Of a stretch of 64,000 bases of DNA, positions 10,963 to 20,802 are shown in pieces. Source of the DNA: Pseudomonadota bacterium (GTDB lineage Bacteria > Desulfobacterota > Desulfobacteria > Desulfobacterales > JAHIVH01). The DNA lies in contig JAHIVH010000060.1 of assembly GCA_018816735.1 (NCBI GenBank), positions 24,470 to 88,469 of the forward strand, given 5' to 3'. The notes beneath the pieces were generated by a model that was not told where the DNA came from, did no database searches, and saw nothing but the letters and a program-made list of their open reading frames with translations. A program made the translations under genes and the position numbers. The number at the start of each line of letters is the position of its first letter. Position 1 is the first letter of the stretch.

Positions 10963-12162
10963 ATGAAATCAAGTCAGTTAACCCTGGCCATTATAGGGGT
11001 GTGTATTCTTTTTTTCGGAACCTGCGCCTATGGTTTTGGTGAGGAAGATATTTCCGTGCATGGTTTTGTCAGTCAGGGATACATGAAATCCTTTGAGAAT
11101 AATTATTTCGGAAAAACCACAAAGGGCAGTTATGAGTTCAACGAAATCGGAATTAATTTTTCAAAGATGATTACCGATGACCTGATGTTTGGTGTCCAGT
11201 TGTTTTCAAGAGACATAGGAAATTTCGGAAATAACGAGTTTAAGGTGGACTGGGCATCTTTGAGTTACAATTTGCATACTTTTTTGGGTTTTAGAGCAGG
11301 CAAAATCAAACTGCCCTTTGGCCTATACAACCGGAAAAGAGATGCAGACATGCTTCGCACATCCATCATTCTAACCCAGAGTGTCTATCCTGAAGGTTTA
11401 AGAGATTTACTCGTGGGTATTTATGGTGCCAGTCTTTATGGTATTATTCCAATTGGTGTATTGGGTTATTTGGATTATGAGCTGATATTCGGTGATATCG
11501 ATGTGCCGATCGGTTCACCTTATATAAAGGACCTAGTCAATAAATATGAACTTCGCAAGCCTGAGAATTTTGTTATTTTTAAAACTCTTGATCTGGATCC
11601 CATGGACATTACACTCGATATCTATCATATGGAAGGCGGGATGATGATTTGGAATACGCCCATAGACGGTTTCCGGTTGGGAGGCGCTGCGATGCGGGGA
11701 AAAGGATCGCTGGAATTAAGCCCGATAGAATTAGACATTGATTTCAAAGGACTAAACAGTTTATCCATGGAGTATGAGATTGGTGGGTTGACGATTGTTG
11801 CAGAATATATGAACATCAGATTCCTTGCATTGGACGAAATGACGGAGATCATGGGCTGGTACTGTGGGGGGGCGTGGGAAATGACAGAGTGGCTGTCTCT
11901 TGGCGCCACATATGGGGAGCACTATCCTGAGGCAGCTGATAAGGACGGCTCTGAATTTAAATCAGTCGGATATCCCGATTATTATGCGTGGCAGAAAGAA
12001 ACAACAATCAGCGCCCGGTTCAACATGACAGAATACTGGTGTATCAAGCTCGAAACTCATTTTATAAACGGTTTAGGCGGCGTGAGCTTGTCAGAGAACG
12101 ATAAAGAAGACGCCAAACAACATTGGACTTTCTATGCCATAAAAACGAGTCTGCAGTTCTAA
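10963..12162 (+). CDS. outer-membrane beta-barrel/porin-like protein
   Basis: Signal peptide MKSSQLTLAIIGVCILFFGTCAYGFG. Alternating amphipathic strands and C-terminal aromatic FYAIKTSLQF. Confidence 0.6.
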   Translation: MKSSQLTLAIIGVCILFFGTCAYGFGEEDISVHGFVSQGYMKSFENNYFGKTTKGSYEFNEIGINFSKMITDDLMFGVQLFSRDIGNFGNNEFKVDWASLSYNLHTFLGFRAGKIKLPFGLYNRKRDADMLRTSIILTQSVYPEGLRDLLVGIYGASLYGIIPIGVLGYLDYELIFGDIDVPIGSPYIKDLVNKYELRKPENFVIFKTLDLDPMDITLDIYHMEGGMMIWNTPIDGFRLGGAAMRGKGSLELSPIELDIDFKGLNSLSMEYEIGGLTIVAEYMNIRFLALDEMTEIMGWYCGGAWEMTEWLSLGATYGEHYPEAADKDGSEFKSVGYPDYYAWQKETTISARFNMTEYWCIKLETHFINGLGGVSLSENDKEDAKQHWTFYAIKTSLQF

Positions 12163-12663
12163 CCCTATCGTAAGTAAATGGAATAAAAAATGGATACAAA
12201 TTAATCATTTTATTTAGCCATCCGTATTCATCGAACAAAAACGGGTGGTTTGATCCAGTACCCTTGATTCTTCTGAAATTTGCTGAAGATCATCTGCTAT
12301 CGGTTCAGCAAGGGGGCTGCCAGCGTCTTCACGCTTATTGATCGTATCTGTTAACGCATTATCCCATTGTGAATACCACCAACACCATCATTGTTGACAC
12401 CTACATCAGCGTCTCCCTTTTTCTATGTGCATAGGGGCACAAAACATAAAATCTTTTTATGCCAAATTAAAAGCAGAACTGTTCCTATATTTTTTCGTGG
12501 AATGTCAAAAAATATTCGTCCTTTGCCAATACTTTTTGGGTGTAGATTGTCTATGATCTGTTTTAATTCGCGTAAATTTTTTTATCTGACCCTGACATTG
12601 GGCAACACAGCTTTTATGGACGGGTACTTGTCTAATGGGAAAAAATTCAAAAGGAGGTATGTG

Positions 12664-13755
12664 ATGAGTACAGAACCGGAACTCAACTATCCGACTTATA
12701 TCGGGGTGGCGCTGCAGCCAAGGGCATACGGTTGCAGAAATAAGGAAGAAGTCAGAAAACATCTGAAAATTCAATTGAACCTGATCGATGATGCTTTTAT
12801 AAACAGCTATCTGGTCGGCGGGGGGGCTGTTAAGCTGGTTGCCTTGGCGGAAGGCTCCATTCAGGGCTGGTACGACGAGTTAAACAACATGGATCATGCG
12901 ACGTATTGCAAGGATATCGCGATCAGAATCCCCGGCGAAGAAACAGAAGAACTGGCCAGGAAGGCAAGAGAGTATGATATTTATATTGCGGCCCAGGCAA
13001 AAGTAGTGGACCCTGATATTGCAGAAGACCGATTCCTTAACCAGGGATTCATTATTTCTCCTAAGGGGGAAATCATCCTCAGGCATACAAAAAACGTTAT
13101 CGGCGTTGTTGAGGGATCGGCAAGCCCCTATGATCTGTGGGAAAAATGGTCTGCAAAATACGGCGACACTCTGGAGTCGCTTTATCCTGTCGCAAAGACG
13201 GATATTGGAAACCTCGGTATATCGATATGCGCGGAAACCATGTTCCCTGAGTCATTCAGAGCTCTCGCAGTTAATGGTGCGGAAGTTGTCATCAGGCCGA
13301 CCTGGCCGGAGCCGCTTGTCTCATGGGGAATATGGGAAGCTTCAAGCATAACGCATGCATTTGCGAATGTATGCTACATGATTTGTCCCAACAATGCGCC
13401 CTATTATACTACCTTTGAAAAGGAAACACCATATACCCTTTTGGGAGGCCAATCGATGATCGTCGATTATCGCGGCAAAATCTTGACCCAATCAAATAAC
13501 GATAGCGTAGCTGCCGTTGCCGGCAATATCGATGTCAGAGCACTCAGGGAGTACAGGGCAACATCTCCTCAATCAGCGCATAACGTTCAGATGCGTTCGA
13601 CCATATGGAAAAAGATTTATGAGAAATGGCCGGAGTATCCCAAAAACCTGTATATGGAAAGAGACTATCCCCATGTTATGGAACGGCATTTGTTGCATTT
13701 GTCTTTTTTGGAACCTTTTTTCGAGAAAGGGATATACGCACGACCAAAGGAATAA
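12664..13755 (+). CDS. nitrilase superfamily aliphatic amidase/formamidase-like protein
   Basis: C-N hydrolase catalytic pattern (GNLGISICAETMFPESFRALAVNGAEVVIRPT). AAGGAGG at 12651 supports ATG 12664 rather than the longer ORF. Confidence 0.8.
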   Translation: MSTEPELNYPTYIGVALQPRAYGCRNKEEVRKHLKIQLNLIDDAFINSYLVGGGAVKLVALAEGSIQGWYDELNNMDHATYCKDIAIRIPGEETEELARKAREYDIYIAAQAKVVDPDIAEDRFLNQGFIISPKGEIILRHTKNVIGVVEGSASPYDLWEKWSAKYGDTLESLYPVAKTDIGNLGISICAETMFPESFRALAVNGAEVVIRPTWPEPLVSWGIWEASSITHAFANVCYMICPNNAPYYTTFEKETPYTLLGGQSMIVDYRGKILTQSNNDSVAAVAGNIDVRALREYRATSPQSAHNVQMRSTIWKKIYEKWPEYPKNLYMERDYPHVMERHLLHLSFLEPFFEKGIYARPKE

Positions 13756-13869
13756 CTTTCTGCATATTTATTTACAGTCCTGAAGTCATAGCTGATTAAT
13801 CCAGAAGGAAGATAGAAAAGAGGTTCAGGCTGAACCAGCATCAACCATGTGAAAAAGGGAGAAAATAAA

Positions 13870-14196
13870 ATGGATTTAACAGAAGTAAAACAAATTATAG
13901 AACGATTGGAGAGAGACTTTAACCCTGAAGTCGCCAAAGATCTGGATGTCGTCATTCAGTATCACATCTCGGGTGAAGACAGTGGTGACTACAAAATCAG
14001 GATCAAAGACAGGACGTGCAAGATTGATAAAGGTATTCATGACTCCCCGAATGTCACAATCAGCATGGCGGACAAAACCTGGCTCGGTTTGTTCAACAAC
14101 ACCGTAAATCCCATGCTCGCTTTTACAACCAAAAAAATTAAAGTAAAAGGTGATTTTTCGCTGGCCATGAATATCCAAAAAATATTTACGCCGTGA
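13870..14196 (+). CDS. SCP2 sterol-binding domain protein
   Basis: SGEDSGDYKIRIKDRTCKIDKGIHDSPNVTISMADKTWLGLFNNTVNPMLAFTTKKIKVKGDFSLAMNIQKIF. RBS aaaaaggga upstream. Confidence 0.8.
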   Translation: MDLTEVKQIIERLERDFNPEVAKDLDVVIQYHISGEDSGDYKIRIKDRTCKIDKGIHDSPNVTISMADKTWLGLFNNTVNPMLAFTTKKIKVKGDFSLAMNIQKIFTP

Positions 14197-14322
14197 GAAA
14201 TGCCTGAATCTTGCATATCACCCTTTAACGGGTGACCCTGTTAGCTTTTGAGTAAACGCCTGACATACCGTTCAAGATGAAGGTATTCGTGTTCATTTAC
14301 ATAGAAAAATACGTGCCAACAT

Positions 14323-15252
14323 TCAGGCCACAGGAGATTGTCCAAACCGATAGCACCATGAATTTGCCAGATCATACGGAAACGCGTTGAGAAACAATTC
14401 CTTTTCACGCTGAAAACTCGTTGAAAAATTCAGTGCATTATCTGTTCCGAGCACGACAGGAGAAGTGTGCTCAGGATATACGGCCTGAACAGGATGCGCT
14501 TGACCATTCCGCCAGCAGCCAAGGAACTGGTGACATGTGGGGCATATTTCAATAGGCAGTTGATGCTTACGGATGAGGCATATATGCTCCTCTGCTAAAA
14601 AAATCGCATGCCCTAGTCGTATTTTCCCCACACATGTCGTCATCGGATGTCGCTGAAACCATCGATCAATGGCTGTGAACGCGGCGGTATTATCGCGCTG
14701 ATCTTTTTCACACGCCAATTCACCCACATGGATCGCCAACCCTAATGGCCTGTCCAGGATTGTTTCAATGCATGCACCCAGGTCATTTCCCCGCAGAGTG
14801 CGAATCCCTGTAGGATTAACCCCGGAAATATCAATACCTACAAGACAATCAGGGTACTCAAGCGCCAGCGTGATGATTTCCCGCGCCATGTTGAGATCGT
14901 GCCTGTAGCGATCAATGCTGAGAATCCCTTTGGCTTTGTCAGGGTATCGTCGTAAGGCGGACACAAAAGCTTTTACATAGGGTCGAAACGATTGCCCAGA
15001 GAGACAGTTCCGGGGAGTGGTCCGAATTTCCAGATAATCAGCAGAACTTTTGGTAATCACATCTTCTGTGGCAAGTTCAATCCGCTCTGGAGAATGAACA
15101 AGATGATGAACGATTTGAAATAACTTCAGCACGTCGGCCTCTGAAAGCATATCAAGCGCATATTGGTCATGATCTGATTGAGCAAACCGTTTCACCAGCG
15201 CCTTAGAAATGCTTCCTCCCAAATGGAGATGTAAATCACAGTCTGTGTTAAT
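14323..15252 (-). CDS. adenosine deaminase-like metal-dependent hydrolase, apparent ATT start
   Basis: DLHLHLGGSIS metal motif, IHVGE, GHAIFL and VVLGTDNAL. The HxH motif lies upstream of the first TTG used by the ORF track. ATT at 15252-15250 is the only near-canonical start and has GAGGTG 4 nt upstream. Confidence 0.7.
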   Translation of the reverse strand: MNTDCDLHLHLGGSISKALVKRFAQSDHDQYALDMLSEADVLKLFQIVHHLVHSPERIELATEDVITKSSADYLEIRTTPRNCLSGQSFRPYVKAFVSALRRYPDKAKGILSIDRYRHDLNMAREIITLALEYPDCLVGIDISGVNPTGIRTLRGNDLGACIETILDRPLGLAIHVGELACEKDQRDNTAAFTAIDRWFQRHPMTTCVGKIRLGHAIFLAEEHICLIRKHQLPIEICPTCHQFLGCWRNGQAHPVQAVYPEHTSPVVLGTDNALNFSTSFQREKELFLNAFPYDLANSWCYRFGQSPVA

Positions 15253-15396
15253 GCTTCACCTCATATATATGCATCTATCCTGACGACGAAAATTTTTCGT
15301 GGCCGCTTTCGAGAATCAGAAAAGATAATGTTGCTCTGAAAGACGTATGCCACACAACGGGTTTTTGTCAATTTTTTTATTGAGAACCTGTGATAT

Positions 15397-15700
15397 TGCT
15401 TGGAAGCATGGCCGTTCGGGCCAATTTGGGGGGATCGGGCGAAGTGGGCTTTTCATTTCGAAAAAATACGGCCATAGGCTGCACCTGTCCATGATTGCCA
15501 CGACAGCAAACCCGTTGCTGATTAGGGAAACCAAAAATCTTCAAAAGAATATCACCGATTTCTGCCGGAAATGCGGCGGTAATTGCATCAGAAAGTGCCC
15601 ATCAGGCACCATCCGGGAAACCCCCTGTCACAGGAATAACGCATTTGGTTTGGCATCCTGTGTGGATGCGGCAAAAGGATTATCGGTGACTATAAGTGAT
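15397..15700 (+). pseudogene. fragment of a QueG/reductive-dehalogenase-type 4Fe-4S protein
   Basis: In one frame: GGIGRSGLFISKKYGHRLHLSMIATTANPLL...DFCRKCGGNCIRKCPSGTI, resembling the C-terminal part of 4Fe-4S double-cluster proteins. No plausible N-terminal domain and no RBS-bearing start. Confidence 0.5.
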
Positions 15701-15729
15701 AGACCGGGCAGCAGAAGCCCACCACCCCT

Positions 15730-15763
15730 AATGCTCGACCAAGAGGTTTTTCGGTCGAGCATT
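15730..15763. repeat. perfect 11-bp inverted repeat AATGCTCGACC / GGTCGAGCATT
   Basis: Arms 15730-15740 and 15753-15763 with a 12-nt spacer, between the Fe-S remnant and dodecin. Confidence 0.7.
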
Positions 15764-15783
15764 ATTCAGAGTGGGGTTTTGTT

Positions 15784-15993
15784 TTAGGATTCATATTTAA
15801 ATGAGAGATTCACCCGTGCCCGGTAGGCGGTTACTTTGCCGTCTTCGATTTTCATGTCCAGTTTTGTGATTTCGCCAATTCTCAAATTCTTCAGGCTTGA
15901 TGATGCTGTTTCTACGGCAGTTTTCGCTGCTTCTTCCCATGAATTGGGACTTGATCCTATAAGTTCGATTACTTTGTAAACACTTCCGCTCAT
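15784..15993 (-). CDS. dodecin family protein
   Basis: MSGSVYKVIELIGSSPNSWEEAAKTAVETASSSLKNLRIGEITKLDMKIEDGKVTAYRARVNLSFKYES. RBS aggagg upstream. Confidence 0.93.
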   Translation of the reverse strand: MSGSVYKVIELIGSSPNSWEEAAKTAVETASSSLKNLRIGEITKLDMKIEDGKVTAYRARVNLSFKYES

Positions 15994-16085
15994 AATTTCC
16001 TCCTTTTGTTACGGTTATCACCCATTCGGAAATGGCCAATTTGCTAAATTGCCGGATGGGCAATGGTTAATGGTCATTTATCCTT

Positions 16086-16117
16086 CAACCCAACAAACCC
16101 AACAAACCCAATAACCC
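16086..16117. repeat. short tandem repeat, unit about CCCAACAAA
   Basis: caacccaacaaacccaacaaacccaataaccc, about 3 copies of a 9-nt unit next to the serpin stop codon. Confidence 0.7.
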
Positions 16118-16119
16118 TG

Positions 16120-17346
16120 TTATTCTTCCAAAGGATTCATGACGCGTCCCATAAACAGGATGCTGCCATGCCTGTTTTCCCTGATCATGAAGACAAAAGG
16201 ATGGTCTGCTTTGAAAACCGGCAGATGTTCCACGGCTGTTTTTCTGGCGACGATTACGGCAGATGCGGCTGCAGCTTCCGTACCTTTTTCATTCACGTCG
16301 ATAAATGCCTTGTGCAGTACTGCGCTGATATAAAGATCTTTTGTGCCGTCGATTCCTGAAAAGTCTGCATTCGGGGAGAAAGCGTCTTTCATGCCCATGC
16401 CGGTCAATGTTTGAGACAGATCAATGCCAGCGCTGATTTTGAACCGGGGGATAGTTACCCGGATTTTTTTGCTTTCCAGTTTTTCAAGGCATATCTTTAA
16501 ATTTTCAAGGGAGAGTTCATTCTCAAGATTTTTAAAATCCCGTTCATCTTTGGGAAGGAGTAGAATCATCGACAGGGTATTACCGGCATAGGGTAGCTCA
16601 ATGGCCTTCAGTCTGTCATTCTCCGTGTAATTGAACGTGTCTTTAAGATTCATCATGGGGGCATTGATCACTTCGCCCATACTGGTTTTAAATGGTGCGA
16701 TGATGGTTTGGGACGGATTGAAAGGGGTCTGCCAGTTTCCCTTAAAATACACAGCATTGGTCAATACCAGACGGGTGGTCGGGTTAAGCGCAGTTGGCGG
16801 AACCAGATGTTTAATCTGGCTTTTGGTTTTTTCTTCGACCCATGTGTTGATTTCCCGGGCTGCAAGAGCCGGGGTTATATAATCAACGGTTTTGACATCG
16901 GATAAATAGAAGGTCTTAAGGACGTTTGTATAGGTGTCAAGACAGGTGATTCCTTTTTGCGGCCAGATTCGGTTTGCCGCAAGCAGAATGATTTCGTCAT
17001 TCACCTGAATGGCATTGATATCGGCTAAAAGGGTCTGGTTCGCATATCGGATGCCCGAAGGGTTTTCAGGCAGATGCATGACTGTGGCCATTTCTTTTTT
17101 CGTGTTTCCTCCCGCGCCTTCCCAGGTCATGGAAAGGGCGGTGGACAGGCTCATGGGGGAGAAAAAGAGATTCCTGTCAGGTGCATCGATCTTTCGGTAG
17201 AGCGAAATCGCAAATATCGTATTCCCGCTCACAAGACTTTCGGTACTTTTGCCGATCTCTTTTTGGGATGGGGTGTTTAAGAGACATCCGCTGAAAATGA
17301 TGCAGCATAAAATAATTCGATAAAAAAGAGCCGGTCTGATTTTCAT
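16120..17346 (-). CDS. serpin (serine protease inhibitor), predicted lipoprotein
   Basis: Lipobox-like CCIIFSGC. NLFFSPMSLSTALSMTWEGAGGNTKKEM, LVLTNAVYFKGNWQTPF, hinge FIDVNEKGTEAAAASAVIV and HPFVFMIRENRHGSILFMGRVMNP. Confidence 0.93.
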   Translation of the reverse strand: MKIRPALFYRIILCCIIFSGCLLNTPSQKEIGKSTESLVSGNTIFAISLYRKIDAPDRNLFFSPMSLSTALSMTWEGAGGNTKKEMATVMHLPENPSGIRYANQTLLADINAIQVNDEIILLAANRIWPQKGITCLDTYTNVLKTFYLSDVKTVDYITPALAAREINTWVEEKTKSQIKHLVPPTALNPTTRLVLTNAVYFKGNWQTPFNPSQTIIAPFKTSMGEVINAPMMNLKDTFNYTENDRLKAIELPYAGNTLSMILLLPKDERDFKNLENELSLENLKICLEKLESKKIRVTIPRFKISAGIDLSQTLTGMGMKDAFSPNADFSGIDGTKDLYISAVLHKAFIDVNEKGTEAAAASAVIVARKTAVEHLPVFKADHPFVFMIRENRHGSILFMGRVMNPLEE

Positions 17347-17600
17347 GATATACTCCGGATTGTTTTTTGATAAATAATGTTGTCTGTTCTGTTTTCAGGG
17401 GCCGGAAACCGGATTTGACCCGTTTTATGATTCGCATATGAAGTTTTGAAACTATATCCATACTTTTCCGTAAAGGTCAACATGGGAAATCCTAAAACAG
17501 TAATTGCTTTTTCAGCATGATATCGGTAATGGGTAACAGGTTCAACGTGTTACATAAAAATCTCGAAATGCAGCCAACATATGGAAGATCCATTTGAATC

Positions 17601-18284
17601 ATGACGACATATCCCTATCATATTGACCATTATGCCATTCATTCTTTGACCCGGTTAACTGAACTTCAGCTGGGACATATCGTAAACGCACTGAATGAAA
17701 AAGTGACGCCCGCAAACGGCGCGCTCTCCGGAAGGGCCGGGGCCGTTTCCTTTCATCTGGACGGGATTGGTGACGTGGTACTTAAAATCTATCTAAGAGG
17801 CGGTGTCTTGGGTAGAATCATTTCAAGAACCTATTGGGGTTGGGGAACACCGAGATGCCGCATTGAAATGAACCAGCTTTTATATGCAAAATCGCTTGGT
17901 ATCCAGGTACCGGAACCTGTTTGCCATGTGACCGAAGGCCGCCATTTATACAAATGCTGGCTGATCCTCCGCGAGATAACGCACTGTCACTCTCTGTCGG
18001 ATCTTTCCCGGAAAAACGAAACTGAGGCACTGGGGCATATGGATGACGTCAGGCGGCAGGTCAGAATACTGATAGCGAATAAGGTCCGCCATGTGGATCT
18101 GCATCCGGGAAATGTTCTTGTTGGCGAAAACGGCCATGTTTATCTGATCGATTTTGACAAGGCTCATTTTTTCAGTCAGGGAAAACAAAAACTGGCTGCC
18201 TGTTATACGGAAAGATGGGCGCGTGCCGTCCGAAAATACAATCTGCCGGATTTTTTGAACGAAAAAATGCGAAATCTCCTTTGA
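17601..18284 (+). CDS. Kdo/WaaP-type lipopolysaccharide kinase-like protein
   Basis: HVDLHPGNVLVGENGHVYLIDFDKAHF kinase catalytic core. Neighbouring LPS core genes. Confidence 0.8.
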   Translation: MTTYPYHIDHYAIHSLTRLTELQLGHIVNALNEKVTPANGALSGRAGAVSFHLDGIGDVVLKIYLRGGVLGRIISRTYWGWGTPRCRIEMNQLLYAKSLGIQVPEPVCHVTEGRHLYKCWLILREITHCHSLSDLSRKNETEALGHMDDVRRQVRILIANKVRHVDLHPGNVLVGENGHVYLIDFDKAHFFSQGKQKLAACYTERWARAVRKYNLPDFLNEKMRNLL

Positions 18285-18289
18285 AAATT

Positions 18290-19258
18290 TCAATCGGAAA
18301 GGGCTTTGATAAGTCCCTGAAGCACATCATCCGGCGTGATGGCCGTCATACACCGGGGGTCGTCACAGGTTTTGGCGTTGCAGGGGCAGCAAGACAGATT
18401 TTTCTGAATGACATGGCCTTTGTAAGGGCCGGTACGTCGGGGATCGGATGGTCCGAAAAGGGCCACCACTTTTTTCCCGAGCGCCACGGCAAAATGCATG
18501 GGCCCTGTATCGCAACTGACCACGGCTTTAGAGGCAAAAAGCACTTCTTTCAGTTCGTGGAGGGTTGTTTTCCCCACAAGGTTTGTCGCACGTCCTTTTG
18601 CCATGTCTGAAATGGTTCTGGCCATTCCCGAGTCCTCAGGGCCGCCGGTGAGCACACAGTCGAAACCGAAAGCGTTCCGGATTTTTTCTGAAAGTTCGGC
18701 AAAACATTCGGGATGCCATCTGTTGGCCGGTTTTGTTGCGCCGATATTCAATACAACATAGTTTTCAGGCAGGTCAAAGGGCACCTGACCTTTAACCGGG
18801 ATATTCCATGTGATTTCAGGGTCTGTCACGCCCAGGTAGGTGCCGAATTCCAGATACTGATCCAGCATGTGCGCCAGGGGATCAGCAGACGGGATTCTTT
18901 CAAAAGGAAACAGATGGGTCATTTCCTTGCATCGTTTTCTGTCAAATCCGATGCGCCTTTTTGCCCTGGCAGACATGGCAAAGAGGCCGGATTTGAAAAT
19001 GCGCTGAAGGTCCAGGACCATATCAAAAGGTTCTTTTTTCAGTTCCTGCCGGACCTGGGCAAGGGAGGTCCGCCATTTTTTCTTGTCAAAAAGAATCACA
19101 CGGTCAACATCAGGATGCTCTGAAACCAGCGGATAACTTAACGGGGCAACGAGCCAGTGGATTCTGGCATCCATGTGTTTTTTCAGGCGGATGGCAAGAG
19201 GCAGGGTATTGATGACATCTCCCAGTGCGCCCAGTTTGATGAATAATATATCGGTCAT
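18290..19258 (-). CDS. ADP-heptose:LPS heptosyltransferase (GT9)
   Basis: ILFIKLGALGDVINTLPLAIRLK, VVSCDTGPMHFAVALGKKVVALFGPSDPRRTGPY. Confidence 0.9.
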   Translation of the reverse strand: MTDILFIKLGALGDVINTLPLAIRLKKHMDARIHWLVAPLSYPLVSEHPDVDRVILFDKKKWRTSLAQVRQELKKEPFDMVLDLQRIFKSGLFAMSARAKRRIGFDRKRCKEMTHLFPFERIPSADPLAHMLDQYLEFGTYLGVTDPEITWNIPVKGQVPFDLPENYVVLNIGATKPANRWHPECFAELSEKIRNAFGFDCVLTGGPEDSGMARTISDMAKGRATNLVGKTTLHELKEVLFASKAVVSCDTGPMHFAVALGKKVVALFGPSDPRRTGPYKGHVIQKNLSCCPCNAKTCDDPRCMTAITPDDVLQGLIKALSD

Positions 19259-19263
19259 TTATT

Positions 19264-20754
19264 TCACGATGCTGTGTCACTTGTTTTTTTGTCATATGCG
19301 GAGAGAAGCCTGTTCACGATGCCTGTTGTGCTGTATCCTTCAAGAAGGGTCACGAGCATGACCTTCCCGCCGTATGATTCAACGACATCCCGGCCCACAA
19401 CATCCTCCAGCCTGTAATCGGCCCCTTTTACCAGAATATCCGGCCTGAGCGCTTTAATCAATCTAAGCGGGGTGTCTTCATCGAACAATACAACCAGATC
19501 CACGCATGAAAGCGCGCTTAAAATGGCAGACCGGTCATTTTCATTCAATATGGGCCGTTTTTCGCCTTTAAGCCGCCGGACAGACGCATCTGTATTCAGG
19601 CCGACGACCAGCCTGTCTCCCAATGCTCTTGATTTGTGCAGAAGATCAATATGGCCGGGATGCAGGAGATCGTAGCATCCGTTTGTGAATACGATTTTTT
19701 CGCCTTTTGCCCGCCAGGCCTGAACCTGAAGGATAGCCGCATCCATGGCAGCTGTTTTTCCGGAAGCGTTTAAACCGTTTTCCGCGTCGGTCTGCCTCAG
19801 GGCAGACGCCAGTTCTGAACGGATGATCGGCTGAGTGCCGATTTTCCCCACAACCACGCCTGCCGCAGTATTGGCAAGGGAAGCCGCACTCCTGAAGGAA
19901 AGGCCTGCTGAAACACCTGCGGCCAAGGTTGCAATAACCGTATCACCGGCGCCTGAGACATCAAAAACCTCCTTTGCCCTGGCAGTGATGATAAGGGGCG
20001 GTTTTTTATTTTCAACAAAACACATGCCCTTTGCACCCATCGTGACCAGAAGGTTGTCAAAACAATAGGTTTCACAAATCTCCTGGGCGGCTTTTTCAAT
20101 TTTTGCCGTATCCGATGATATATCCGATGCCCGGATCAGGCTTAACTCCGAAAGATTGGGCGTTACACAAGACGCGCCTTCATAGCGTTCCCAGTCTTTT
20201 CCTTTGGGGTCTACAAATACAGGAATGTTTCTTTCCCGGCACAGTTCAATCATCTTCCGGCAGACGAAAGGGGTTTGAAATATCCCTTTTCCATAATCGG
20301 AGATAATGACGGCGTGATAATCCTTTATATGGGTTTTAACCGCTGAGAGAAGTTCTTTTTCTGTGGCTGGGGGAAGTATGGTGATGTCTTCCTCGTCAAG
20401 TCTGAAAAGCTGCTGGTTTTTGGCCATCACTCGCGTTTTTGTGATGGTTTGCCGGGTATCATCCAATACAAGACAGGTGCGGATGCCTTTATTCTTGAAA
20501 ATCTGTGCGAGTTTTCCGCCATTTTCATCCTGACCGCAAATGCCGATGACAAGGGTTTGACATCCCAGTCCGGAAAGGTTTGCCGCCACATTCCCGGCCC
20601 CGCCTAAAACTTCTGAACGTTCCGTGATGTTCACCACAGGAACAGGTGCTTCAGGAGAAATTCTTCTGGCATCACCCCACAGATAGCGGTCCAGCATGAC
20701 ATCTCCCACTACGAGGATATTTACCCGGTTAAACAATGATATATCGAAAGACAT
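19264..20754 (-). CDS. hldE: bifunctional heptose-7-phosphate kinase / heptose-1-phosphate adenylyltransferase
   Basis: PfkB/ribokinase domain (DVSGAGDTVIATLAAG) followed by nucleotidyltransferase (FTNGCYDLLHPGHIDLL). Confidence 0.95.
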   Translation of the reverse strand: MSFDISLFNRVNILVVGDVMLDRYLWGDARRISPEAPVPVVNITERSEVLGGAGNVAANLSGLGCQTLVIGICGQDENGGKLAQIFKNKGIRTCLVLDDTRQTITKTRVMAKNQQLFRLDEEDITILPPATEKELLSAVKTHIKDYHAVIISDYGKGIFQTPFVCRKMIELCRERNIPVFVDPKGKDWERYEGASCVTPNLSELSLIRASDISSDTAKIEKAAQEICETYCFDNLLVTMGAKGMCFVENKKPPLIITARAKEVFDVSGAGDTVIATLAAGVSAGLSFRSAASLANTAAGVVVGKIGTQPIIRSELASALRQTDAENGLNASGKTAAMDAAILQVQAWRAKGEKIVFTNGCYDLLHPGHIDLLHKSRALGDRLVVGLNTDASVRRLKGEKRPILNENDRSAILSALSCVDLVVLFDEDTPLRLIKALRPDILVKGADYRLEDVVGRDVVESYGGKVMLVTLLEGYSTTGIVNRLLSAYDKKTSDTAS

Positions 20755-20802
20755 TTTTTCTTCCCCAAATTGATTCGTTAACGATGCTTTTCCTTACCCG
20801 TT

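Noticed and set aside
12391-12663. N-terminal 91-aa extension of the nitrilase ORF
   Set aside because: Cys/Phe/Arg-rich non-coding-like sequence. A strong AAGGAGG directly precedes ATG 12664.
15250-15258. In-frame TGA just upstream of the adenosine-deaminase-like start, as a third selenocysteine codon
   Set aside because: The UGA would be codon 3. No good hairpin with a G-loop lies at the 16-37 nt distance, and the ATT with a good Shine-Dalgarno is a simpler explanation.
15347-15787. 146-aa plus-strand ORF as an intact gene
   Set aside because: No RBS, incomplete domain, and the last third has no protein-like character. Treated as a pseudogene fragment.
16086-16117. Tandem CCCAACAAA units as a CRISPR or regulatory array
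   Set aside because: Unit of 9 nt with no spacers and only about three copies. A simple low-complexity repeat.
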